A stretch of DNA of 64,000 bases from Pseudomonas vlassakiae (GTDB lineage Bacteria > Pseudomonadota > Gammaproteobacteria > Pseudomonadales > Pseudomonadaceae), in assembly GCF_014269035.2 (NCBI RefSeq), contig NZ_JABWRP020000002.1, positions 248,001 through 312,000 of the forward strand, written 5' to 3'. Made by a program: the position numbers and the translations under genes. Below are positions 43,942 to 53,026 of this stretch, in pieces (the stretch's first letter is position 1; every line of letters starts with the position of its first letter). The notes beneath the pieces are model-generated. The model did not search any database. It saw only the letters and a list, made by a program, of their open reading frames with translations, and was not told the DNA's origin.

Positions 43942-46704
43942 ATGACAATGGAGTGGCAACCTTCTTTCCTATCGCGTTTGTTCAGAAGGGCGGCTTCTTG
44001 GCGTCTTGCGATCGAGAATGATGAGCTGAGCGTCACGCTGGACGACCAAACGTATTCGATACCTCTCGAAGCGTTCTCCTCACTGCGCTTTCATCACCGG
44101 TTATTCTGGACGAACGTCACGGTCTGGATCGGCCACGAGGTTCAGCTCGTTGGCTTGGCTCACGCAGCGCGCAGTACCTTAGATCACCAGCTTCGAGCAG
44201 TAACGAGCAAGCAGCATTTCCGGGCTTATTACGCCAAGATCACGGGCTGGCTGAAAGAGGTCGACCAGGTCGCGGCTACAGCAGATGCAGAGCATCGCTG
44301 GCTCACTCACGACATGCAGCAGGAGCTTCTCTCCAAAAAGGATGCCCTGGGGATCGACGCTGCAAAGCTCAAGGCGTTGTTTGATTCTCCAGTCATCCAG
44401 GCAGCGATGGGAGATAACAAGCCGCGCGTGCAGGGACGGTTGCGTCAATGGTCTCAGGACTGGACTGAGCATTGGAAAGCCCGTAACCATGTACACATGA
44501 TCCGGGAGCTTGATGCTTGCTCAGATCTTCTGAATAACGTCGAGTCCCGTGAGCTCAATGATGAGCAAGCAAAAGCCGTGGTTTGCTTCGACAATCGGGT
44601 TCAGCTTATTGCCTCCGCCGGCTCCGGCAAGACTTCTACGATGGTTGCCAAAGCGATTTACGCAGTTCATCGCGGTTTCGTGGCCCCATCCGAGATCATC
44701 ATGCTGGCCTTTAACAAAGATGCTGCACAGGAGCTGCAGGAAAGGGGGGCTCAGTCGCTCGCGAGGCTTGGCATGGCCGGCGTTACGATCAACGCACTGA
44801 CTTTCCACTCCCTGGGCCTGAAAATCATTGGCGGCGCTACGGGCAAAAAGCCAAGCGTTCCCAAGTGGGCTACCAAGGCGGATCTCGGGCTGGAGAAACT
44901 TGGGGTGATCGTCGACACGCTCAAGGACAGTTCAGATGAGTTCCGCACCAAGTGGGATCTTTTCCGCCTTGTATTCGGGCGGGATCACTCCACTGCGCCG
45001 TTGAGAGATGTGGCGGAAGCTTTCGACAGGGAAGGGGAGGCTCGGCTAATCACACTCAATGGCGAGCATGTCGCGAGTCAGGAAGAGCGCTTGATTGCCA
45101 ATTGGCTTTTCTACAACGGTGTCGAGTACGCCTATGAGCGGCCCTACGAACACGACACTGCAACCGCCGATCACCGCCAATATGTGCCCGACTTTTATTA
45201 CCCACAGCTGAAGCTCTATCACGAGCACTTTGCCTTTGATGCAGAGGGCCAAGCACCCGCGCATTTCGTGAATTATGCGGAAGGGGCCGATTGGAAGCGG
45301 AAGACTCATGCCAGCTATGGCACGCAGCTGATCGAGTCGACTTCGCACCAATTGCGGACAGGTGAAATCTTCGCTCATCTTTCCCAAGAGCTGACGTCGC
45401 GGGGCATGGAGCTTGATCCAAACCCCGACCGTCCGATCCCGGACTCCGGCCTAGTACCACTGGAACATATTGACTTGGTGAAGGTGCTCCGATCGTTCAT
45501 CTCTCACTACAAAAGTAATAGCCTGTCGGCGGCGATGCTGTACGAACGGTACGACGCTCTTCCGATCAGCGTCTTCAAGTTCCGGTACAAAATGTTCCTG
45601 GAGCTCGCGATTCCAGTGATCGAAGGCTGGGATGCCGCCCTGAAAGAAGACCGTGGGATCGATTTTGAGGACATGATCAACCTGGCCGCAGATTGCCTTG
45701 AGCGGGGCTACCAGTCGCCTTATCGCTTGGTCATGGCTGACGAGTACCAAGATGCCTCGCGCGCACGTGCAAGGCTATGTCGGGCGTTGGTTCAAGAGCC
45801 CCACAGTCACCTGTTCGCTGTAGGCGATGATTGGCAGTCGATCAATAGATTCGCCGGCGCCGATGTGAGTATCATGACAGGCTTCGTGAAATGGTATGGC
45901 CACGGTGAGGTATTCCGACTTGAGAAAACTTACCGGTGCCCACAGGCCATCTGTGATGCCTCCAGCCAGTTTGTAGCTAAAAACCCGGCTCAATTGGAGA
46001 AGACCGTGATCTCTGTGACTGAGCCCATCGGCCCCGCATTCCAGGCGTTTCAACTGTCCAGTAGGGATCACGTTCGGGATGGCTTGAGACAGTATTTGGA
46101 TGACCTTTACCAGCAGTTGTCGACCGGAGTCACCCCAGGAGCCAATGGTAGGTTGATATCAGTCTTCATCCTTGGGCGCTACAAATCCGATGCCCAGTTC
46201 ATTCCCCAGGGATGGGAGCAGCGCTACGGCGATAAGCTTGAAATCCGATTCAAAACCATCCATACCTCAAAAGGCGACCAGGCCGACTACGTGCTGTTGC
46301 CAGGGATGATGGTTGGAGGGTTCCCTAGCCTGAAAGGGGATGATCCTGTCTTCGGTCTGGTGATGCCAGAAGGTGACACCTATCTGCATGGGGAAGAGCG
46401 CCGGCTTTTCTACGTTGCGTTGACTCGGGCGCGCAGGTCGGTCGCCATGTTCACCGTGACAGCCAGAAATTCGCCGTTCTTGGCCGAGCTGGCAAAGGAC
46501 GGTGTGGTCATGGTTACGGATATGAAGGGAGAACCGATCCAGGAGGAGCGATGCCCTGTCTGCCAGCATGGTGTCGTGCTTCACCGCACGGGTAAATTCG
46601 GTGATTTCAAATCCTGCTCAGGTTTTCCCCGCTGCAAATACAAACCCAGTAAGCCGAAACGCCAGGGAGCCCGGCAGCCAAAACTGACCCATCGTCCGTA
46701 TTGA
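43942..46704 (+). CDS. HelD-like superfamily 1 helicase with nuclease-like insert and zinc finger
   Basis: 920 residues. The N-terminal ~100 residues resemble DNA helicase IV (LFRRAASWRLAIENDEL, WIGHEVQLVGL). UvrD-type motifs follow: Walker A ASAGSGKTST (Lys230), MADEYQDAS (Asp600-Glu601), GDDWQSINRFAGAD, LEKTYRCPQ, HTSKGDQADYV and YVALTRARRSVAMF. Between motifs Ia and II is an insert (about 375-470) with Glu381 in SQEERLIAN, Asp417 in YVPDFYY and Glu429 in YHEHF, like a PD-(D/E)XK nuclease. A topoisomerase-type zinc finger (CPVCQHG ... CSGFPRCKYK, from Cys871) ends the protein. Probably acts on phage or foreign DNA together with the next gene. Confidence 0.87.
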   Translation: MTMEWQPSFLSRLFRRAASWRLAIENDELSVTLDDQTYSIPLEAFSSLRFHHRLFWTNVTVWIGHEVQLVGLAHAARSTLDHQLRAVTSKQHFRAYYAKITGWLKEVDQVAATADAEHRWLTHDMQQELLSKKDALGIDAAKLKALFDSPVIQAAMGDNKPRVQGRLRQWSQDWTEHWKARNHVHMIRELDACSDLLNNVESRELNDEQAKAVVCFDNRVQLIASAGSGKTSTMVAKAIYAVHRGFVAPSEIIMLAFNKDAAQELQERGAQSLARLGMAGVTINALTFHSLGLKIIGGATGKKPSVPKWATKADLGLEKLGVIVDTLKDSSDEFRTKWDLFRLVFGRDHSTAPLRDVAEAFDREGEARLITLNGEHVASQEERLIANWLFYNGVEYAYERPYEHDTATADHRQYVPDFYYPQLKLYHEHFAFDAEGQAPAHFVNYAEGADWKRKTHASYGTQLIESTSHQLRTGEIFAHLSQELTSRGMELDPNPDRPIPDSGLVPLEHIDLVKVLRSFISHYKSNSLSAAMLYERYDALPISVFKFRYKMFLELAIPVIEGWDAALKEDRGIDFEDMINLAADCLERGYQSPYRLVMADEYQDASRARARLCRALVQEPHSHLFAVGDDWQSINRFAGADVSIMTGFVKWYGHGEVFRLEKTYRCPQAICDASSQFVAKNPAQLEKTVISVTEPIGPAFQAFQLSSRDHVRDGLRQYLDDLYQQLSTGVTPGANGRLISVFILGRYKSDAQFIPQGWEQRYGDKLEIRFKTIHTSKGDQADYVLLPGMMVGGFPSLKGDDPVFGLVMPEGDTYLHGEERRLFYVALTRARRSVAMFTVTARNSPFLAELAKDGVVMVTDMKGEPIQEERCPVCQHGVVLHRTGKFGDFKSCSGFPRCKYKPSKPKRQGARQPKLTHRPY

Positions 46705-46848
46705 TTCCGTTGTCGGCCTTGATCTAGGGTGCGATCGCATCGCGCAGGCTATGATCGAAAACCCTAGCCCAGCGATTAGTTGCACCACCGTGCGGCACAC
46801 TGCTGCTTGGCGTCGTCTGGGGCTAACTTAACCCTGAGGGAGTGACTC

Positions 46849-48999
46849 ATGCGTATTACAGGACGTAGTGAGTCCGAGGTGTTCGCTGACCTTGGCGTGC
46901 TTACGGCTAAACCGGGTTATGTTCATGCGATCGCGTACATATGCCATCGCGATAACATGGTCGCGTTTCGAGAAGAGTACACAACTTCTGATCTGAGTGA
47001 GCTCTACGATCCCAATCGACTTCTCAGAACGGAAATCAACACCCTGCTAGGGCTGATGGTGCGCCAGCCTTTGGATCTGACGCTTCCGGAGCCTGTTCAA
47101 ATCCAAGCTTATGTAGAGCAAACCGATGAGCTCATGGCTGAACTCCATGGCTCAATGAACAGCGTCATCTTTGAAGCGCTGAAACGCAAATCGAGCGCCA
47201 TAGATCGCATGTCTATTTGGGAAGGGGCGGCGCTGAGGGAGCCAATCTTTTACGGCCCGGAGTCCGCTTACAGTTTCCAATACCGAGACTTTTTCGTCGA
47301 CAAGCACGAGGACGATGACGCTTGGCTTCAGCAGAATAAGGGCTTCACGAGTCGTCAGGCACGAACAGTTGCCCGTGCGATGTGTTCGCTCATGGACTTA
47401 CGTGCAACCCAGCTGCATCAAAATGGCAAGAAAGGTCTGTATGCCGTCGGTTCACCGCTGACTCACTTCGAGTTCACCACGGAGGAAGTCGCTCGGAAAA
47501 CTGGGCTGGACATTGGCGTCGTACAGGCAGTGTTTGAGGCATTGACGTTCACCGGTCAGAACGCGGAGTTCCGGGAGCTGGGAGATTACAACCGCGTGGT
47601 CGGGTCGCCGCTGTTGCCGACTAATCGCGGGTCGGTGCTTCTCTTCATGCACTACGCAATCTACGAAGCACTCTACGAGTCACCGTTCTTTTGGATGAAG
47701 GACGACCCTGTCTATCGCCGACAGGCCTCTGACAACCGTGGCGCTTTCGTTGAGCGTTTTGCTCACAAACGATTAGCTGCGGTATTTGGAAGAGCCAACG
47801 TTTTCACAAACGTCAACATTCTTGACGGGAAGAACAGGGCTGGAGAGGCTGACGTGCTGGTGATTTTCGGTGACCGCATGATCATCGTTCAAGCTAAAGC
47901 GAAGAAGCTAACACTGGCCGCACGGAAGGGGAATGATGGTCAGCTCAAGGCTGACTTCGCTGCAGCTATTCAGAAGGCCTCTGATCAAGCGTGGGACTGC
48001 GCTGAGGCGATTCTCTCGGGTAGGTGCCGGATGATCGACAACGCAGGCCGCGAGATTGCCACTCCCGATTCGATCAAAGAGATCTTCCCTTTTTGCGTGG
48101 TATCTGACCACTATCCTGCGCTAGCGCTTCAGGCGAGCCATTACCTTGAGTTCGAAACCACGGAGATCGTTCGAGCCCCCTTGGTGATGGACGTTTTTCT
48201 ACTGGACGTCCTGGCGGAAATGTTGGACTCCCCGCTTCGCCTTCTCAGCTACATACGCTTGCGGGCGATCGCACGCGACAGGCTCAGAGTTAGTCATGAG
48301 CTGACAGCGCTGGGCTATCACCTGAATCAAAATCTCTGGCTTGATCCAACCTACAGCATGGCATCGGTGGACGACTCGTTCGCGGGTGACGTGGATGTTG
48401 CGATGACGGTGCGTAGGGAGGGGTTCCCAGGGAAAAGGACACCGCCAGGTATTCTGACGCACATGCTAGATACTCAGTATGAGCAGTTGATTACCCAGAT
48501 TGAGCGAGCACCAGATCCTGCAATGCTTGAACTCGGTTTTGTGCTGCTGTCGCTGGATAGCAGGGCGTGTCAGCACATCCACCAGGGCATAGCCGGTATC
48601 ACGCTCATGGCCATCAGAGATGGACGCCCTCACGATTTCACCTTTGCCATTGATGGAGGGGAGGCGGGGATTACGTTCCATTGCTACCCAGCTCCAGATC
48701 CTTACGCGATTGAACACCTGAAGCTGCATTGTGAAAAACGCAAGTACGTGGAGCGAGCTGCCGCATGGTTCGGTGTTTCCGTCAATACGCAGGGAAAAAT
48801 TCAGTTCGGCATGATGTACAACCTACCCTGGGTTCAATCCGACGTCATGGACGAGCTGACTAAGGGAATGCAAAAGCCTGTAGCCATGAACGCGGCGATG
48901 AAAATCCTGGAGAGAGGTATGAGGCACGTGGAGCCGGGTCGCAATGAAGCATGCCCTTGCGGTAGTGGAAAAAAATATAAGAAGTGCTGTCGCTCGTGA
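46849..48999 (+). CDS. Predicted PD-(D/E)XK nuclease with SEC-C motif
   Basis: 716 residues, ATG behind GAGGGAG, 145 bp after the helicase gene. A NERD/restriction-like nuclease core is at about 300-355: RAGEADVLVIFGDRMIIVQAKAKK, with Glu333/Asp335 and Gln348-x-Lys350 as catalytic candidates. The C-terminus is a zinc-binding SEC-C motif (GRNEACPCGSGKKYKKCC). The rest is helical and unrecognised. It is likely co-transcribed with the helicase; the pair looks like a defence module, which is inference. Confidence 0.8.
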   Translation: MRITGRSESEVFADLGVLTAKPGYVHAIAYICHRDNMVAFREEYTTSDLSELYDPNRLLRTEINTLLGLMVRQPLDLTLPEPVQIQAYVEQTDELMAELHGSMNSVIFEALKRKSSAIDRMSIWEGAALREPIFYGPESAYSFQYRDFFVDKHEDDDAWLQQNKGFTSRQARTVARAMCSLMDLRATQLHQNGKKGLYAVGSPLTHFEFTTEEVARKTGLDIGVVQAVFEALTFTGQNAEFRELGDYNRVVGSPLLPTNRGSVLLFMHYAIYEALYESPFFWMKDDPVYRRQASDNRGAFVERFAHKRLAAVFGRANVFTNVNILDGKNRAGEADVLVIFGDRMIIVQAKAKKLTLAARKGNDGQLKADFAAAIQKASDQAWDCAEAILSGRCRMIDNAGREIATPDSIKEIFPFCVVSDHYPALALQASHYLEFETTEIVRAPLVMDVFLLDVLAEMLDSPLRLLSYIRLRAIARDRLRVSHELTALGYHLNQNLWLDPTYSMASVDDSFAGDVDVAMTVRREGFPGKRTPPGILTHMLDTQYEQLITQIERAPDPAMLELGFVLLSLDSRACQHIHQGIAGITLMAIRDGRPHDFTFAIDGGEAGITFHCYPAPDPYAIEHLKLHCEKRKYVERAAAWFGVSVNTQGKIQFGMMYNLPWVQSDVMDELTKGMQKPVAMNAAMKILERGMRHVEPGRNEACPCGSGKKYKKCCRS

Positions 49000-49028
49000 G
49001 TTGATTGCGCCCGCTTAGCGCTATGCAT

Positions 49029-49063
49029 CAGTAGGGCAATGTCTTCGGGGCGCAGCCCTACTG
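49029..49063. terminator. Inverted repeat after the SEC-C nuclease gene
   Basis: CAGTAGGGC and GCCCTACTG form a 9-bp stem with a 17-bp loop, 30 bp after the stop. No T-run follows; it could end the helicase-nuclease transcript in a factor-dependent way. Confidence 0.4.
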
Positions 49064-49304
49064 CAGTGCACGGAGCGGCTGGGGCTCCATGACGTATTGC
49101 TCTGGCCGGGTTGGGGGCGGGGCGCGTAAGCGAACTGATAGAACCTGCAGTCTGTGTAGACTGCCCGGCCTTAGGCTCCCGGGTACGGCTGGCCAGTCTC
49201 TATTGGTGGCGTCACAAGGCGCATGTCAAAAAGCCATCCTTTGCTGGCAAACCAGCTACGCTTTAACGTGATATTGCATCTCATAGACTGGGACTGTCCT
49301 CACG

Positions 49305-49844
49305 GTGAAGCGCATCCTCCTTTTGAGTGGCCCCATGGCCAGTGGCAAGTCCTCGATCTCTCAATTTCTGCAAGAGAATCACGGGTTCGCGGCTATCAGC
49401 AGCGGAACGTTTCTTCGCGAGCAGTTGCTTGTCCGAGGCAAGCCCATTGACCGCCATCACCTTCAAGAACTTGGTGATGCCTTGGATGCAGCTACAGATT
49501 TTTCTTGGATCATAGAGTCGGTCGCACGGCCAAGTATCGATGCCCAGCCTCACATTGAAAGCTGGATCTTGGATGCCGTACGCAAGCCCCGTCAGATAGA
49601 GCTGTTCAGGCTAAATTACGGTGAATCGATTAGGCATGTTCACGTTGTCGCACCAGAGTCAGTGCTTCAACGTCGATACGCTGAACGCGGCGTAGGACTA
49701 CTTGCGCAGTACCACGCCAGTGTTTCGCACCCAAACGAGCAAAGTGCGCGTTCGCTCGCGATCTGTGCTGACAAGGTTGTGGATACCGACGAGCTCACAT
49801 TGGTTGAAATCGCAAATCAGTTCTTGAAGGCCTGGGAGAGGTAG
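49305..49844 (+). CDS. P-loop nucleotide kinase-like protein
   Basis: 179 residues from a GTG at 49305 (MKRILLLSGPMASGKSS). Walker A GPMASGKSS (Lys15) is followed by an adenylate-kinase-like GFAAISSGTFLRE segment, a middle VHVVAPESVLQRRYAERG (LID-like Arg-rich region) and a C-terminal VVDTDELTLVEIANQFL typical of dephospho-CoA/NMP kinases. The likely reaction is phosphate transfer to a nucleotide. It is first of four genes each 3 bases apart, so one operon with the PurZ-like gene. Confidence 0.8.
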   Translation: MKRILLLSGPMASGKSSISQFLQENHGFAAISSGTFLREQLLVRGKPIDRHHLQELGDALDAATDFSWIIESVARPSIDAQPHIESWILDAVRKPRQIELFRLNYGESIRHVHVVAPESVLQRRYAERGVGLLAQYHASVSHPNEQSARSLAICADKVVDTDELTLVEIANQFLKAWER

Positions 49845-49847
49845 CGC

Positions 49848-51527
49848 ATGGAAAGTCGGCAGATCGTCGTGATCACTGGTAAGGCTTGTAGCGGCAAAAG
49901 TGGGCTAGCTCACCAACTCGAAAAAGAATACGGCTTCAGAGTGGTTCGCGACCGTCGAGTGTCTCAGGATGCTCAGTGGAATCTCAACATGCCTCAGACG
50001 GCACTCATCGATCGGCGGCGAGAGCTGACAGATGCCGAAGGTGCGCCATGGATGCTGGATGCCACCCAGGCAATCTGCTCGGAAGAAGGGGATCGCCCTC
50101 CCTTGGTCGTCGATCATTTGAACTCGCTCTCCGAGGTACAGCAGTTTCGACTGACCTTTGGCGCAAATCTGGTGCATGTCCACCTTTATGCGAGTGAGCC
50201 CACACTCAGGGCACGTTACGCAGAGCGATCTGAGTCTGGAAAGTCGTCAGCCACCTATGACCAGGTCAACCAGCTCAATGATGCGGATGAGATCGATGCG
50301 CTGAAGAAAGATGCGGATGTCCGAATCTACACCGAGCGTTCGGACTCGAACGACACGTTAGTGCGGGTGGCTGCACGTCTGCATCTGTATACGCCGCCAG
50401 ATATCAGGTGCGTGGATGTGCTGATTGGTGGTCAGTATGGGAGTGAGGGTAAGGGCAATATTGTTTCATACTTGGCCCGTGAGTACGACGTTATGATTCG
50501 TGTAGGCGGCCCCAACGCTGGGCATACAGTGGTCAACTCTGCCGGCACCTATACCTACCATCACTTGCCTTCCGGATCGCGTGACGTAACTGCCCGGTTG
50601 CTCTTGGGCCCAGGCATGACTATCCACTTGCCGGGGCTCCTACAGGAAATAAAGGATTGCGGCATCCGCGAAGACCGGCTCTTCATCGATCCTCAAGCCC
50701 TCGTCATTGAGGAGGAGGACATTGCTACTGAGAGGAAGGGGCATTTGGTATCAACCATTGCCTCGACAGGCAGTGGAAGCGGGGCTGCGGCTGCTAGGCG
50801 TATCTTGAACAGGGGCAAAGGGGTCAGGCTCGCACGGGATGTTGAAGAGCTCCGTCCTTATGTGGGTGTCTCGGGTAACTATCATGGATGCACCTCCGAT
50901 CGCTTGGAGGAGGCCTATCGCAGCGGTCACTCCATTTTGTTGGAAGGTACCCAAGGTAGTGGATTGAGCATTTTCCATGGTGATTATCCGCACGTCACGT
51001 CCAGAGATACGAACGTCGCAGGCTGCATTGCGGAGGCCGGCATCTCACCCAGCCGGATCCGGAAAATTCTAATGGTTATACGACCGATGCCCATCCGTGT
51101 TGGTGATCCAGATGGAGACCAGGGGCACACGTCAGGCAAACTCAAGCATGCAACGACTTTCGATGAAATTGCAGGCAAGGCGGGGCTGGATGCTCAAGCG
51201 TTGAACACCGCCGAGAAGACTTCGACAACTCGCCGCAATCGGCGAGTGGGTTGGTTTGAGTGGGATCAATTCAGAAAAGCGTGCGCGCTCAATGCGCCTA
51301 CCGACATTGTTCTGACCTTTGCGGACTACCTTAAGGCGACTAACCGTAATGCCAGGCGATTCGAGCAGCTAGATCCTGAAACGATTAAATTTGTGGAGGA
51401 GCTTGAGCGGGTATCGCAAGCTCCCGTGTCCCTGATAAACACAAGGTTCACACGAGACCCAGATCCCAGCGATTTACGTTCCTTGATCGATCGACGGAAT
51501 TGGACTGCGCGTTCAGGAAGGAGATGA
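49848..51527 (+). CDS. Fusion: P-loop kinase + PurA/PurZ-like synthetase
   Basis: 559 residues. Residues 1-185 are a second P-loop kinase (TGKACSGKSG, Lys17), paralogous to the preceding gene. From about 185 the protein is an adenylosuccinate synthetase: GGQYGSEGKGN (194-204), GGPNAGHT with His226, STGSGSG, LEGTQGSGLSIFHGDYPHVTS, and TTRRNRRVGW (Arg462-466). Core length is about 370, shorter than E. coli PurA (432). The catalytic Asp of PurA (Asp13 in QWGDEGKGK) is Ser199 here, as I recall for phage PurZ, which condenses dGMP with aspartate to make 2-aminoadenine nucleotide. A PurZ-type activity is therefore likelier than ordinary AMP synthesis. Confidence 0.85.
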   Translation: MESRQIVVITGKACSGKSGLAHQLEKEYGFRVVRDRRVSQDAQWNLNMPQTALIDRRRELTDAEGAPWMLDATQAICSEEGDRPPLVVDHLNSLSEVQQFRLTFGANLVHVHLYASEPTLRARYAERSESGKSSATYDQVNQLNDADEIDALKKDADVRIYTERSDSNDTLVRVAARLHLYTPPDIRCVDVLIGGQYGSEGKGNIVSYLAREYDVMIRVGGPNAGHTVVNSAGTYTYHHLPSGSRDVTARLLLGPGMTIHLPGLLQEIKDCGIREDRLFIDPQALVIEEEDIATERKGHLVSTIASTGSGSGAAAARRILNRGKGVRLARDVEELRPYVGVSGNYHGCTSDRLEEAYRSGHSILLEGTQGSGLSIFHGDYPHVTSRDTNVAGCIAEAGISPSRIRKILMVIRPMPIRVGDPDGDQGHTSGKLKHATTFDEIAGKAGLDAQALNTAEKTSTTRRNRRVGWFEWDQFRKACALNAPTDIVLTFADYLKATNRNARRFEQLDPETIKFVEELERVSQAPVSLINTRFTRDPDPSDLRSLIDRRNWTARSGRR

Positions 51528-51530
51528 GGC

Positions 51531-52181
51531 ATGGATGTCGACATGTTGATTGAGCTTTATCCTCGGGTCTACCACATGGCAGAGCGCGGAGCCTGGGATA
51601 GCATTCGCACGCGTGGGTTAATGAGCACGACCGCAGTCCTCGACCATCTCTCAGTTGAGGGTGACGACCGTGCTTCGTTCGAGAGTGAGCACCGAAATGA
51701 GAAGATGAATGTGAGGTTGGGTGATCCTGCCGATATTGTTCTCCGAGATCAAAAACCTATGCCTGAAGGGCGTTTGCTGCAGGCCCTCACGGATGGAACG
51801 ACGCCCCGCCAATGGTATGAGCTGATCAACAATAAGGTCTTCTTCTGGGCTGAAGAAGCAAGATTGCATCGCCTGCTCGGCGCTCGCGATTACCGTAGGC
51901 TCGAACACGATGTTCTGACGCTGGACTCAGCGAAATTCATCCCAGCCTATGCGGATAGCATCTGGCTGTGCCACATGAACTCTGGCAATACATGGCCCAT
52001 GCCACATCGGCGTGGTACTGATGTCTTTCGTCGAGTGCCTGATTACCCGGTGAAGCAGTCTGGGAGACCGGTGAAAAACGTCGTGGAGCTCGTGGTCGAT
52101 TATGCCGTCCCGGACATTGCTGATTTTGTGCTTGAAGTCCGGCGGATGCGGGGTAGTGAAGTGCTGGATGTGATCGCATAG
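51531..52181 (+). CDS. DUF7002-like protein
   Basis: 216 residues, three bases after the PurZ-like gene, GGAG in the end of that gene. ELYPRVYHMAERGAWDSIRTRGLMSTT, NNKVFFWAEEARLHRLL and VLTLDSAKF are the marks of a family I know as DUF7002. The start (Tyr-His near a GL loop) and FFW strand recall ADP-ribosyltransferase-like folds such as DarT, but the catalytic residues cannot be confirmed by reading. Placement inside the nucleotide operon suggests an effector or a modifier using a nucleotide. Confidence 0.7.
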   Translation: MDVDMLIELYPRVYHMAERGAWDSIRTRGLMSTTAVLDHLSVEGDDRASFESEHRNEKMNVRLGDPADIVLRDQKPMPEGRLLQALTDGTTPRQWYELINNKVFFWAEEARLHRLLGARDYRRLEHDVLTLDSAKFIPAYADSIWLCHMNSGNTWPMPHRRGTDVFRRVPDYPVKQSGRPVKNVVELVVDYAVPDIADFVLEVRRMRGSEVLDVIA

Positions 52182-52184
52182 AAG

Positions 52185-52658
52185 ATGGAAGGGGAAATGC
52201 AGCGACGTCGGTTATCTGCCCGCATTTTGCTGATCAGTGAGAGGCAACGGTTGCTGCTCTTCAACATACGTTATCACAGTGGTTTCTTGGCGGGCATGAG
52301 CTATTGGGCTACTCCCGGTGGAAAGCTGCGAGACGGCGAGTCTTTTGAGGACGCAGCCATTCGTGAGCTTCATGAAGAGACTGGCGTCGTGACACCGTCT
52401 GTTGGGCGCTGTATGGCACAGAGGAAATTCCCCTGGCAGATGCCAGATGGTGAGCAGGTGCTCGCCGTTGAGCACTACTACGTGGTTCGCGTGAAGGATG
52501 AGCTGTGTTCGAGAGCGCTATGGAGTGATCAGGAGCGCGAGGTTGTACGTGATGTGAAGTGGTGGACAGCGAGCGAATTGGCAGTCTCTCGGGAGCAGAT
52601 CTACCCGCACGATTTACCGACCCTGTTTGACCTGGCGCATAAGCTTTCGGTCAAGTGA
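52185..52658 (+). CDS. NUDIX hydrolase of the PurZ-like operon
   Basis: 157 residues from ATG 52185 (three bases after the previous stop) or ATG 52197, both near GGAAGGGG. Complete Nudix box: GGKLRDGESFEDAAIRELHEE followed by TGV. WATPGGK and the YYVVRVK strand support a MutT-type pyrophosphohydrolase. In the operon it could supply monophosphate substrate for the synthetase from a triphosphate, as MazZ does for phage PurZ, or clear a toxic nucleotide; this is inference. Confidence 0.87.
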   Translation: MEGEMQRRRLSARILLISERQRLLLFNIRYHSGFLAGMSYWATPGGKLRDGESFEDAAIRELHEETGVVTPSVGRCMAQRKFPWQMPDGEQVLAVEHYYVVRVKDELCSRALWSDQEREVVRDVKWWTASELAVSREQIYPHDLPTLFDLAHKLSVK

Positions 52659-52716
52659 TATCCCGATCACCTGCGGTGACTTAGGTGAAAGGCACCAGCA
52701 TCTGGAGGATGGGCAC

Positions 52717-52926
52717 GTGAACAAAGATGTGTTCTCAATTCTGAAACCCGGCAACCCACTTATGACCAGCGCTGTAGAAGCCCTCAAGCTCTACCATGAA
52801 GCGATGACGGCGAAGCTTCCCGATGAGGAGATTGAACGCTTGAGGCTTGAGGCCGAGTCGCTGTGGAAAGCGATGTCCGAGTATCAGCTGCGCGTCATGG
52901 GATGCCCTTCAGCAACACTTCAATAA
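52717..52926 (+). CDS. Small repeated-family protein, copy 3
   Basis: 69 residues from a GTG at 52717 behind GGAGG. NPLMTSAVEALKLYHEAM and IERLRLEAESLWKAMSEYQLRVMG match copies at 38365, 38744 and 56667. It lies between the PurZ-like operon and the SMC-like gene. Confidence 0.7.
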   Translation: MNKDVFSILKPGNPLMTSAVEALKLYHEAMTAKLPDEEIERLRLEAESLWKAMSEYQLRVMGCPSATLQ

Positions 52927-53026
52927 GCTCCTTCCTTCGCACTGGCTCCCCCGAGTATCCACGCCAGGAGTGATGGCTTTCTGATTTCAGTCCGGATACG
53001 CTGGTACGCACCAAGGAGGAGGTGCA

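Noticed and set aside
49848..51527. Ordinary housekeeping purA
   Set aside because: Fusion to a kinase, the Asp-to-Ser change, the short core and the operon context on an island all argue against a plain AMP-synthesis enzyme, although IMP use cannot be excluded by reading.
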